Shown one piece after another: positions 1 to 10,298 of a stretch of DNA of 64,000 nucleotides. The number at the start of each line of letters is the position of its first letter. Positions within the stretch are counted from its first letter, which is position 1. Below the pieces are notes generated by a model. The model made no database searches. It saw only the letters and a program-made list of their open reading frames with translations, and had not been told where the DNA came from. A program made the translations under genes and the position numbers. The stretch is taken from assembly GCF_900182545.1 (NCBI RefSeq), contig NZ_FXTJ01000001.1:248001-312000 (forward strand), read 5' to 3'. This DNA comes from Geodermatophilus aquaeductus (GTDB lineage: Bacteria > Actinomycetota > Actinomycetes > Mycobacteriales > Geodermatophilaceae).

Positions 1-1
1 G

Positions 2-67
2 TTCCTCGGCGGCCGGCCCCTGGAGGTCGACGCCGTCGCCGGGGCACGGGCACCCACGCTGGGCTGA
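2..67 (+). CDS. Possible 3' end of an upstream coding region (partial)
   Basis: From the window edge, frame 2 reads 21 codons without interruption and ends at a TGA at 65-67. The tail (ending APTLG) has ordinary actinobacterial codon use. A strong hairpin follows at 110-139, as expected after a gene end. The fragment is too short to identify a family, and a chance open frame in GC-rich DNA cannot be excluded. Confidence 0.3.
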   Translation, partial: FLGGRPLEVDAVAGARAPTLG

Positions 68-109
68 CACCCGGCGTCAGCTCGAGGGCGTCGGCACCCC
101 GGACGCAGA

Positions 110-139
110 GCGGCCCCCGACCTGCCGGTCGGGGGCCGC
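110..139. terminator. GC-rich hairpin terminator
   Basis: A perfect 11-bp stem (GCGGCCCCCGA with its complement) encloses an 8-base loop. It lies between the putative gene end at 67 on the plus strand and the 3' end of tRNA-Tyr on the minus strand, so it could terminate transcription from either side. No U-tract follows, which is usual in high-GC actinobacteria. Confidence 0.65.
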
Positions 140-150
140 TGCCGTGGGTG

Positions 151-232
151 TGGCGGGTGAAGGATTCGAACCTTCGTAGGCTAAGCCGACGGATTTACAG
201 TCCGCTCCCATTGGCCACTCGGGCAACCCGCC
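151..232 (-). tRNA. tRNA-Tyr (anticodon GTA)
   Basis: Read on the minus strand, the sequence folds as a class II tRNA. The acceptor strand GGCGGGT (232-226) pairs with ACCCGCC (158-152), with discriminator A at 151. A T-arm with GGTTCGAATCC is present, as is a long variable arm as expected for bacterial tRNA-Tyr. The anticodon loop carries GTA (complement of 196-198). The CCA end is not encoded. Confidence 0.95.
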
Positions 233-323
233 GTGGTGCCACGGGGAGAAGGGTACAAGACGGGCCGGCGACGGCCCGACGGGTCCCGCCGCGGGTCACC
301 CCCGCGCGGGAGGAGGAGCAGAC

Positions 324-815
324 ATGGCCGACTCGTCCTTCGACGTCGTGAGCAAGGTCGACCGACAGGAGATCGACAACGCGCTGAACCAGGCGGGCAA
401 GGAGCTCTCGCAGCGCTTCGACTTCCGCGGGACCAACGCCAGCATCACCTGGGCCGGCGAGAACGGCGTCCTCCTGCAGGCCGACACCGAGGAGCGGGTC
501 ACCGCCGCCCTCGACGTCTTCAAGGACAAGCTGATCAAGCGCGGGATCTCGCTCAAGGCCCTCGACGCCGACGAGCCGCAGGCCTCGGGGAAGGCCTACA
601 AGCTCTCGGCGCGGATCAAGCAGGGCATCGAGTCCGAGGTGGCCAAGAAGATCGCGAAGATCATCCGCGACGAGGGCCCCAAGGGCGTCCAGGCGCAGAT
701 CCAGGGCGACCAGCTGCGGGTGAGCGGCAAGAAGCGCGACGACCTGCAGGCCGTCCAGCAGCTGCTGCGCGCCCAGGACCTCGACGTCGCCCTGCAGTTC
801 GACAACTACCGCTGA
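324..815 (+). CDS. YajQ family nucleotide-binding protein
   Basis: This 163-residue protein matches the YajQ/UPF0234 family along its whole length. It opens with the family N-terminus ([13 protein letters not shown]), has the central [12 protein letters not shown] stretch and ends in LQFDNYR. YajQ proteins have two ferredoxin-like domains, and some members bind cyclic di-GMP; the role in actinobacteria is not settled. The ATG has a strong ribosome-binding site (GGGAGGAGGAG just upstream). In M. tuberculosis the homologue (Rv0566c) lies in the same neighbourhood as htpX and a polyprenyl synthase. The family call is firm; the function is not. Confidence 0.93.
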   Translation: MADSSFDVVSKVDRQEIDNALNQAGKELSQRFDFRGTNASITWAGENGVLLQADTEERVTAALDVFKDKLIKRGISLKALDADEPQASGKAYKLSARIKQGIESEVAKKIAKIIRDEGPKGVQAQIQGDQLRVSGKKRDDLQAVQQLLRAQDLDVALQFDNYR

Positions 816-909
816 CCCGACGCACGTCCGCCCGTTTGGCTCGGTCCGCAGGGAGTCCGCAGGAGCGCGGGCCGCGTCCGCAGCCTCCCCTGTCTGCGAA
901 CCTGCGCCG

Positions 910-1611
910 GTGACCTCACGTGGAGCACAGGAGGCCGAGGGGGCCTCGACGCCACTGGCCGAGGTGATGGCCGAGCTGGCCGCGCTCGAGGACCCGCGCG
1001 TGCGCGCGGTGAACGAGCGCCACGGTGACGACCACGGGATCAACCTGGGCAGGCTGCGTGCGGTCGCCAAGCGGCTGAAGGTCCAGCACGACCTCGCGCG
1101 GCAGCTCTGGGCCACGGGCGACACCGCGGCGAGGCTGCTGGCGATCCTCGTCTGCCGCCCGAAGCTGTTCGGGCGCGACGAGCTCGACGTCATGCTGCGC
1201 GAGGCGCGCGCACCGAAGGTGCACGACTGGCTCGTGAACTACGTCGTGAAGAAGAACCCGCACGCCGAGGCGCTCCGCGCGGCCTGGTCCGCCGACCCCG
1301 ATCCCGTCATCGCCAGTGCCGGCTGGGCGCTGACCACCGAACGCGTGGCGAAGCAGCCCGAGATCCTCGACCTCGACGCGCTGCTCGACGTCATCGAGGC
1401 GGAGATGAGGGACGCTCCGGACCGGCTGCAGTGGGCGATGAACCACTGCCTGGCGCAGATCGGCATCGAGCGCGCCGAGCACCGTGCCCGCGCCATCGAG
1501 ATCGGCGAGCGCCTCGAGGTGCTCAAGGACCACCCCACACCGCCCGACTGCACGTCTCCGTTCGCGCCCGTCTGGATCAACGAGAGGGTGCGCCGCCGGC
1601 AGACGGTCTGA
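910..1611 (+). CDS. DNA alkylation repair protein (AlkD-like HEAT-repeat family)
   Basis: The product is a 233-residue, all-helical protein with HEAT-like repeats of the DNA alkylation repair enzyme family. Members excise N3- and N7-alkylated purines without base flipping. Family-like segments include LRAVAKRLKVQHDLARQLWATGD near residues 47-70, the stretch around VHDWLVNYVVKKNP, and a helix with ASAGWALTTERV. The start is taken as the GTG at 910, which has no clear Shine-Dalgarno sequence. It follows yajQ by 94 bases on the same strand and may be a separate unit. Some members of this family have no proven glycosylase activity, so the activity is inferred. Confidence 0.72.
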   Translation: MTSRGAQEAEGASTPLAEVMAELAALEDPRVRAVNERHGDDHGINLGRLRAVAKRLKVQHDLARQLWATGDTAARLLAILVCRPKLFGRDELDVMLREARAPKVHDWLVNYVVKKNPHAEALRAAWSADPDPVIASAGWALTTERVAKQPEILDLDALLDVIEAEMRDAPDRLQWAMNHCLAQIGIERAEHRARAIEIGERLEVLKDHPTPPDCTSPFAPVWINERVRRRQTV

Positions 1612-1618
1612 CCGCGTG

Positions 1619-1652
1619 CGACCCAGGCGTTCCGGCTCCTCGCGCTGGGTCG
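1619..1652. terminator. Hairpin between convergent genes
   Basis: An 8-bp stem (CGACCCAG and CTGGGTCG) encloses an 18-base loop. It lies immediately downstream of the alkylation repair gene and before the 3' end of htpX on the other strand. The position suits a bidirectional terminator, although the large loop makes it weaker than others in the window. Confidence 0.4.
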
Positions 1653-1711
1653 GACAGTGGTCGGCCGACGGGGTGACCGGGTCGGCGCACCAGCGCAGCG
1701 CCATCTGTCCG

Positions 1712-2590
1712 TCAGTCGGCGCGGGGCTCCGCCACCATGCGCTCCAGACGGGCGATCCGCTCGGCCACGGGCGGGTGCGTGGCGAACAGCGCGGCGAGCC
1801 CGGTGGCACGCACCGGCGGGGCGATCATGAGGTGGCCGAGGGCCACCAGCCGGCCCTCCGGGGGCAGCGGTCGCGCGGCGGCGCCCGCGGAGATCCGCCG
1901 CAGCGCGCCGGCGAGGGCCTGCGGGTCGCCGCACAGCCGGGCGCCGTCGGCGTCGGCCTCGTACTCGCGGCCGCGGCTGACCGCCAGGTGGACCATCCCC
2001 GCGGCCAGGGGTCCGAGCACGACCAGCAGGAGCGTCCCGAGCACGCCGGCCCCGTCGCGGTCCTCGTCGGGCCGCCCGCCGAACAGCGTGGCGAAGGTGG
2101 CCAGCCCGGCGAGGGCGGTGACGGCGGCGGCCAGGGCGCCGGCGAGGCAGCTGACGAGGACGTCGCGGTTGCGCACGTGCGCGAGCTCGTGGGCCAGCAC
2201 CGCGCGCAGCTCCCGGCGGTCGAGCAGCTCGAGCAGCCCCTGGGTGCAGCACAGCGCGGCACGGCGGGGCGAGCGGCCGCTGGCGAAGGCGTTGGGCTGG
2301 TCGGTGGGGCTCACGTAGAGGCGCGGCATCGGCTGGCGGGCCTGCGTGGCCAGCTCGCGGACCATCGCGTACAGACCGGGCGCCTGCGTCTCGGTGACCG
2401 GGAAGGCCCGCATCGCGCGCAGCGCCAGCCGGTCGGAGGCGTACCAGGCCCAGCCGTCGACGCCGAGCACGACGACGAGGGCCACGAGCAGCCCGCCGCG
2501 GCCGCCGACCACCGCACCGGCGGCGAGGGCGAGGCCGGCCACCAGGCCCAGCAGGAGCGCGGTCCGCACTCCGTTGCCCCATCGCCGCAC
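1712..2590 (-). CDS. htpX: M48 family membrane metalloprotease HtpX
   Basis: HtpX is a zinc-dependent membrane protease that degrades misfolded membrane proteins. The zinc motif HELAH is at about residues 134-138, and the third-ligand region reads REYEADADG. Hydrophobic segments occur at residues 11-45 and again after the catalytic motif. The stretch QAPGLYAMVRELATQ followed by PNAFASGRSP is typical of actinobacterial HtpX. The GTG at 2590 gives 292 residues, a normal family length, with GGAGG directly in front. The open frame runs further upstream, but that part is low-complexity and unlike the family. HtpX and polyprenyl synthase genes are also neighbours in mycobacteria (from memory). Confidence 0.88.
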   Translation of the reverse strand: MRRWGNGVRTALLLGLVAGLALAAGAVVGGRGGLLVALVVVLGVDGWAWYASDRLALRAMRAFPVTETQAPGLYAMVRELATQARQPMPRLYVSPTDQPNAFASGRSPRRAALCCTQGLLELLDRRELRAVLAHELAHVRNRDVLVSCLAGALAAAVTALAGLATFATLFGGRPDEDRDGAGVLGTLLLVVLGPLAAGMVHLAVSRGREYEADADGARLCGDPQALAGALRRISAGAAARPLPPEGRLVALGHLMIAPPVRATGLAALFATHPPVAERIARLERMVAEPRAD

Positions 2591-2793
2591 CCTCCGAGAA
2601 CGGAGCGACCGCGACCGCCGTTCCCCGGCGTCGGATGCGACGCCGGTCACGGACGGCACCGGCCCGGAAGAGGCGCCCGCCGCCGTCCGTTGACCCGGAC
2701 GGTCCCCCCGTGCAGGCCCCGGTCCGTGGCCCTCGTCACGTGACCAGCCGCGACACCGCCCCGTAACCTGGGCGGTTGGAGGTAACACGCCCG

Positions 2794-5837
<3,044 letters not shown>

Positions 5838-5844
5838 GGTCCCT

Positions 5845-5882
5845 CCGACGGCCCCGCCCCCCACGGGAGGCGGGGCCGTCGG
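5845..5882. terminator. Bidirectional terminator between korB and the MocR gene
   Basis: Long GC stem: CCGACGGCCCCGCC (5845-5858) pairs with GGCGGGGCCGTCGG (5869-5882) around a 10-base loop. It lies 8 bases after korB on the plus strand and 5 bases from the 3' end of the MocR-type gene on the minus strand, so it serves both convergent transcripts. Confidence 0.85.
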
Positions 5883-5886
5883 CGTC

Positions 5887-7260
5887 TCACGGCACCTCGC
5901 TCAGCACCCCGGCGAGCACCGGCAGGGCGCGGGCGAGCTCGGCGCGGGCCGGGGCGGCGAAGCCGAGCACCAGGCCGGCGGCCGGGTCGTGCGGTCCGGG
6001 GCCGGTGCGGTGCCGGTCGAGCCCGTCGACGGCGAGCCCGCTGCCGGCCGCCACGGCGACCACCGCCTGCTCGGCCGCGCGGTCGCGCAGCGGGACGAGG
6101 ACGTGCGCCCCGGCGGGGTCCCCGCCCACCGCCACGCCCGCGCGGGCCAGCTCCGCCACGACCAGCTCCCGCCGCTCCGCGAGCTCCCGGCGCAGCCGCC
6201 GCAGGTGCCGGGCCAGGTCCCCCGAGGCGGCCAGCGCCGCGAGCACCCGCTGCCCCGCGCGGGCGGGCCGGTTGCCGGTGGCGGTCCGGGCGGCCACGAG
6301 GTCGGCACGCAGCTCCGGCGGTGCCACGAGCCAGCCGGTGCCCAGCGTGGGGCTGACGACCTTGCTGCTGGTGCCCAGGTGCACGACGACGTCGGGCCCG
6401 AGCGCGGCCAGCAGCGGCAGCGGCGCGACGTCGTAGCGCAGCTCGCCGTCGTAGTCGTCCTCGAGCACCCACCAGCCCTCGGCGCGCGCCCGGGCGACCA
6501 GCGCGACCCGCCGCGCCGCCGGCATCCGCCGGCCCAGCGGCCACTGGTGCGCCGGCGTGCAGTAGACCGCGACCAGCCCATCCGGGACGGCGTCGACCAC
6601 CAGGCCGTCGTCGTCGACCGGGCAGGGCACCACCTCGACCCCGGCGGCGCGCAGCGCCCCGGCCGCCCGCTGGTAGCCGGGGTCCTCGACGCCGACCCGG
6701 CTGCCCGCCGGGAGCAGCCGGGCGATCTCGGCCACCGCGGCCGACGTGCCGCCGGTGGCGAGCACCGCCGACGGCTCGACCGGCAGCCCGCGGTGCCGCA
6801 GCAGGTGACCGGTGACCGCGGCCTGGAACCCCGGGTCGGCGACGGCCTCGGGCCCGGTGTCGGGGGCCAGGTCGCCGGCGGCCCGCCAGGCCCGGCGCCA
6901 GGCCGCGCGGTCGAGCACCTCCAGGCACGGCGAGCCGGCCCGCAGGTCGACCACCGACGCGAGCTGCGCCGGCACCCGCGGGCGGGGTGCGGAGGCCGCG
7001 GGACCGGCCGGGGCGGAGCCGACGACGAAGGTCCCCGCGCCCTGCCGTCCGGCCGCCCAGCCCTCGGCGACGAGCTGGTCGTAGGCGGCCGCGGTCACCG
7101 TGCGGCTGACCCGCAGCGCGGCGGCGAGCTCGCGGGTGGAGGGCAGCCGGTCCCCGGGCCGCAGGACCCCGCCCGCGGCCGCGGTGCGCAGGGCATCGGC
7201 GAGCTGCACGGCCAGGGGCCGGGCGGCGGCGCGGTCGAGGACGACCGGGGGCATGTCCAC
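5887..7260 (-). CDS. MocR-type regulator: GntR helix-turn-helix fused to aminotransferase fold
   Basis: The 457-residue protein has an N-terminal GntR-type winged helix (about residues 10-80, with LPSTRELAAALRVSRTVTAAAYDQL) fused to a fold-type I aminotransferase domain. Lys300 in the HLGTSSK motif is the expected pyridoxal phosphate-binding residue. MocR proteins such as PdxR sense pyridoxal phosphate and control vitamin B6 or amino acid genes. GTG at 7260 is used because GGAGG lies six bases upstream; the ATG at 7254 is the alternative. It is divergent from a PNPOx-like gene, a classic MocR arrangement, so that gene is its probable target. Confidence 0.88.
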   Translation of the reverse strand: MDMPPVVLDRAAARPLAVQLADALRTAAAGGVLRPGDRLPSTRELAAALRVSRTVTAAAYDQLVAEGWAAGRQGAGTFVVGSAPAGPAASAPRPRVPAQLASVVDLRAGSPCLEVLDRAAWRRAWRAAGDLAPDTGPEAVADPGFQAAVTGHLLRHRGLPVEPSAVLATGGTSAAVAEIARLLPAGSRVGVEDPGYQRAAGALRAAGVEVVPCPVDDDGLVVDAVPDGLVAVYCTPAHQWPLGRRMPAARRVALVARARAEGWWVLEDDYDGELRYDVAPLPLLAALGPDVVVHLGTSSKVVSPTLGTGWLVAPPELRADLVAARTATGNRPARAGQRVLAALAASGDLARHLRRLRRELAERRELVVAELARAGVAVGGDPAGAHVLVPLRDRAAEQAVVAVAAGSGLAVDGLDRHRTGPGPHDPAAGLVLGFAAPARAELARALPVLAGVLSEVP

Positions 7261-7279
7261 GTGGGTCCTCCGGAGGGGC

Positions 7280-7326
7280 AGTGGCCTGCTGGATCGGCAG
7301 CGTACTGGCCCTTCCAGGAGGCCAGT
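7280..7326. promoter_or_regulatory. Candidate MocR operator: repeated AGTGGCC/ACTGGCC boxes
   Basis: The 86-base divergent gap holds AGTGGCCTG at 7280 and ACTGGCCCT at 7304, exactly 24 bases apart, and an inverted copy GGCCAGT at 7320-7326. MocR regulators commonly bind spaced direct repeats next to their own start. The assignment to this regulator rests on position and repeat layout only. Confidence 0.45.
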
Positions 7327-7346
7327 CGGTGTCGCAGGGTGGACCC

Positions 7347-8006
7347 GTGAGCACCGGAACGCCCCTGTCCCCGACCCCGCGCAGCACCGTCCGCCGGCTC
7401 GGCGACCGCGCCCGCACCGACCGGGCCGAGCTCTACGCCGTCCTCGACGCCGGCCTGGTCGGCCACCTCGGCATCGTCCTCGGCGACGCGCCCGTCGTCC
7501 TCCCCACCGGCTACGGTCGCGACGGCGACACGCTCTACCTGCACGGCTCCACCGGGGCGGCCACGCTGCGCGCCGCGGCGACCGGGGCGCCGGTCTGCTT
7601 CACCGTCACCCACCTCGACGGCGTCGTCTACGCCCGCTCGGCCTTCCACCACTCGATGAACTACCGCTGCGCCGTGGTCCACGGGAACGCGCGGCTGGTC
7701 ACCGACTCCGCGGAGCGGCTGCACGGCTTCGAGGTGCTGACCGAGCACCTGGCGCCGGGGTCGTGGTCGGCGACCCGGCAGCCCGACCGCAAGGAGCTCG
7801 CCGCCACCGCGCTGCTGACCCTCGACCTCACCGAGGCCAGCGTGAAGATCCGCACCGGCCCGCCCGGTGACGACGAGGCCGACCTCGCCTCCCCGGTGTG
7901 GGCCGGCGTCCTGCCCGTGCGCACGGTCGTCGGCGAACCCGAGCCCTGCCCGCTCCTGTCCGAGGAGATCCCCGTCCCCGACCGCGTGCTCAGCCGACAG
8001 GTCTGA
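7347..8006 (+). CDS. Pyridoxamine 5'-phosphate oxidase-fold (FMN-binding split barrel) protein
   Basis: The 219-residue protein has the flavin-reductase/PNPOx split-barrel pattern: a strand ending in VLPTGYGRDGDTLYLHGS, then PVCFTVTHLDGVVYARSAFHHSMNYRCAVVHG. This is the pyridoxamine 5'-phosphate oxidase family domain seen in many actinobacterial single-domain proteins. The start is GTG 7347; AGGGTGG upstream is only a weak ribosome-binding site. Being divergent from a MocR regulator suggests a link to B6 or flavin chemistry, but these proteins are not reliable PdxH enzymes. Its 3' end overlaps the convergent sugar dehydrogenase gene by 17 bases. Confidence 0.82.
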   Translation: MSTGTPLSPTPRSTVRRLGDRARTDRAELYAVLDAGLVGHLGIVLGDAPVVLPTGYGRDGDTLYLHGSTGAATLRAAATGAPVCFTVTHLDGVVYARSAFHHSMNYRCAVVHGNARLVTDSAERLHGFEVLTEHLAPGSWSATRQPDRKELAATALLTLDLTEASVKIRTGPPGDDEADLASPVWAGVLPVRTVVGEPEPCPLLSEEIPVPDRVLSRQV

Positions 8007-9210
8007 TCCGCAGGAGGAGATCGTCACCGCCGCCGTTGTCGGTCGTCACGTAGAGGGCGCCGTCGGTGCCGAGCAGCGGCGTCCGGATCCGGCCGTAGGT
8101 GCCCTCCAGCTCCGGCACGCGGAACTGCTCGACCAGCTGCCCGGCGTCGTCCAGGCGCAGGGCCAGGAGCCCGGTGTCCTTGAGCACGCCGACCAGCAGG
8201 ACGCCGTCGTAGCCGCCCCACCCGGGGCCACTGACGAAGTCCGCGCCGCAGGTGGCGATGGTCGGGTCGCCCGAGGACCAGACGGCCGGGACGGCGCCGG
8301 GCAGGTCGAGGTCGGTCATCGGGACGCTCTCGTCGTACCCGCCGTCCGCGCCGTCGGGGTCGTAGCCGTAGTTGCCGCCCGGCACCGACAGGTCCACCTC
8401 GTCGTCGCGGTCGGTGCCCTGCTCGACGGTGAAGACCTGCCCACTGCCGGGGCGGACGGCGATGCCCTGCACGTTGCGGTGCCCGTAGCTCAGCAACAGG
8501 CGGGTGACCGGGTCGGGATCGTCGGCGAACGGGTTGCCCGGTGCCGGGCCCCCGGTCGCGGCGTCGACGCGGAGCACCTTGCCGGCCAGGGTGCCGCGGT
8601 CCTGCGGGTTGCTGCCGACGGCGTTGTCGCCCGTGCCCACGAGCAGCGCGCCGTCGGGGGCGAAGCGGACTCGGCAGCCGCCGTGCCGGCCGGAGCGCTC
8701 GTTGACCGGGATGTCCCCGACCAGCGGGTCGGCCACGCGGGTGGCGCGGGTCCAGCCGGGGTCCACGGTCCAGGCGACGACCTGGATCTCCACGCCGCCG
8801 TCCTCCTCGACGCCCTGGCAGGTGTAGAGCCGCCGGTTGTCCGCGAAGGCCGGGTCGAGGGTCAGCCCCATGAGGCCGGTCTCGCCGTCGGCGAAGAGGT
8901 CGCCGAGGTCGGCGTCGAGCTCGCGGGCGGTGCCGTCGGGCAGGACGGCGGTGAGGCCGCCGCCGCGCTCGTCGACCAGCAGCGTGCCGTCGGGGGCCTG
9001 CGCGACGTCCCAGGGGTGGTCCAGCCCGTCGAGGACGGTCTCCACCCGCAGCGCGGGCAGGGGAGGTGCCGTGGCCGCCGCGCCGTCGGGGACGTCGGTG
9101 GCGCCCTTGTCCTCCTGCCCGCCGGGCAGGTCCCCGGTGCCACCGCACCCGCTGAGCAGCACGGCCGTGACCAGGAGCAGGACGCGGGTGGACCTCACCC
9201 CGCCGAGCAT
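7990..9210 (-). CDS. PQQ-dependent sugar (glucose/sorbosone) dehydrogenase lipoprotein
   Basis: The 406-residue product begins with a lipoprotein signal peptide: a hydrophobic stretch then LLSGC with the lipid-attachment Cys at residue 22. The rest is a six-bladed beta-propeller of the glucose/sorbosone dehydrogenase family. Signatures are LDHPWDVAQAPDGTLLVDERGG, LLSYGHRNVQGIAVRP and PGGNYGYD. These enzymes oxidise aldoses outside the membrane with pyrroloquinoline quinone; many actinobacterial members have unknown substrates. The ATG at 9210 has a weak ribosome-binding site, and GTG 9198 is an alternative. No pqq genes are in the window, so the cofactor is either made elsewhere or scavenged. 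Confidence 0.85.
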   Translation of the reverse strand: MLGGVRSTRVLLLVTAVLLSGCGGTGDLPGGQEDKGATDVPDGAAATAPPLPALRVETVLDGLDHPWDVAQAPDGTLLVDERGGGLTAVLPDGTARELDADLGDLFADGETGLMGLTLDPAFADNRRLYTCQGVEEDGGVEIQVVAWTVDPGWTRATRVADPLVGDIPVNERSGRHGGCRVRFAPDGALLVGTGDNAVGSNPQDRGTLAGKVLRVDAATGGPAPGNPFADDPDPVTRLLLSYGHRNVQGIAVRPGSGQVFTVEQGTDRDDEVDLSVPGGNYGYDPDGADGGYDESVPMTDLDLPGAVPAVWSSGDPTIATCGADFVSGPGWGGYDGVLLVGVLKDTGLLALRLDDAGQLVEQFRVPELEGTYGRIRTPLLGTDGALYVTTDNGGGDDLLLRIRPVG

Positions 9211-9239
9211 CCCCGAGCCGTGCGGACGGCGCCGTCCGC

Positions 9240-10298
9240 TCAGCTGGTGCGGGTGACCACGTAGTCGCAGAGCGCCGACAGGGCCTCGCGGACCTCGCCG
9301 GCGGGGACCGCGGACAGCGACGCCCGCGCGCGGTCGGCGTAGTCGCGCAGCACCGCGCCGGCGCGCTCGAGGGCCACGGACTCCCGCAGCAGCGCCAGGG
9401 CCTCGGCGTGCTCGGCGTCGTCGGACAGCGGGCGGGCGACCAGCTCGCGCAGCCGGGCGTCGGCGGGGTCGTCGCCGGCCAGGGCGATGAGCGCCGGCAG
9501 CGTGGCGATGCCCTCGCGCAGGTCCGTGCCGGGCGCCTTCCCGGAGGCGCCGTCCTGGCTGACGATGTCGAGCAGGTCGTCGGAGAGCTGGAACGCGACG
9601 CCGACCTCCTCGCCGAAGCGGGTCAGCGCGGTCACCAGCTCCGGCGCCACCCCGGCGAAGCGGGCGCCGAAGCGGGCCGACGTGGCCACCAGGGAGCCGG
9701 TCTTGTCGGCCAGCACCTCGAGGTAGTGCGACACGCGGTCCTCGCCGTCGCGCGCACCGACCGTCTCGCGGATCTGCCCGGTGACCAGCCGCTCGAACGT
9801 GCGCGCCTGGATGCGCACCGCCTCCGGCCCGAGGTCGGCCAGCAGGTCGGAGGCGCGGGCGAAGAGGAAGTCGCCGGTGAGGATGGCGACGCTGTTGGTC
9901 CACCGGCTGTTGGCGCTGGGCGCTCCACGGCGGACGGCGGCCTCGTCCATGACGTCGTCGTGGTACAGCGTGGCCAGGTGGGTGAGCTCGCACACGACGG
10001 CGGCCTGCACGACCTCGGGCGCGCGGGCGTCGCCGAGCTGGGCGGCGAGCAGGGCGAGCATCGGCCGAAAGCGCTTGCCGCCGGCGGCCATGAGGTGGCC
10101 GGCGGCCTCGGAGACGAACGGGTGCTCGCTGGCCACCGCGGTGGCCAGCGCGGCCTCCACGTCGGCCAGTCCCTGGGCGAGGGCGTCGCCGAGGGCCCCG
10201 CCGGGGAGCCAGGGGCCCATGGTGGAGGCGGGGGTCGAGATGCGGTGCCAGACCTCGGCCGGGGCGATCCCGTCGACGGCGGCACGGGGTCCGGTCAT
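9240..10298 (-). CDS. Polyprenyl diphosphate synthase (menaquinone side chain)
   Basis: The 352-residue trans-prenyltransferase has the first aspartate-rich motif DDVMD at residues 114-118 and the second as DDLLD in the QLSDDLLDI segment; GKRFRP near residue 75 is the conserved pyrophosphate-binding part. It condenses isopentenyl diphosphate onto an allylic primer to make the long prenyl chain that MenA attaches to the menaquinone ring. Its ATG overlaps the nuoN stop codon (TGATG), so it is translated as the last gene of the nuo operon. In mycobacteria the equivalent gene (grcC1) lies near menJ and htpX. Product chain length cannot be read from the sequence. Confidence 0.88.
   Translation of the reverse strand: MTGPRAAVDGIAPAEVWHRISTPASTMGPWLPGGALGDALAQGLADVEAALATAVASEHPFVSEAAGHLMAAGGKRFRPMLALLAAQLGDARAPEVVQAAVVCELTHLATLYHDDVMDEAAVRRGAPSANSRWTNSVAILTGDFLFARASDLLADLGPEAVRIQARTFERLVTGQIRETVGARDGEDRVSHYLEVLADKTGSLVATSARFGARFAGVAPELVTALTRFGEEVGVAFQLSDDLLDIVSQDGASGKAPGTDLREGIATLPALIALAGDDPADARLRELVARPLSDDAEHAEALALLRESVALERAGAVLRDYADRARASLSAVPAGEVREALSALCDYVVTRTS

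Noticed and set aside
110-139. Possible riboswitch or small RNA before tRNA-Tyr
   Set aside because: Only a single perfect hairpin is seen; a terminator explains it fully.
7867-9264. 465-residue plus-strand frame opposite the sugar dehydrogenase gene
   Set aside because: Composition is shadow-like, and the opposite strand encodes a lipoprotein with clear beta-propeller motifs.
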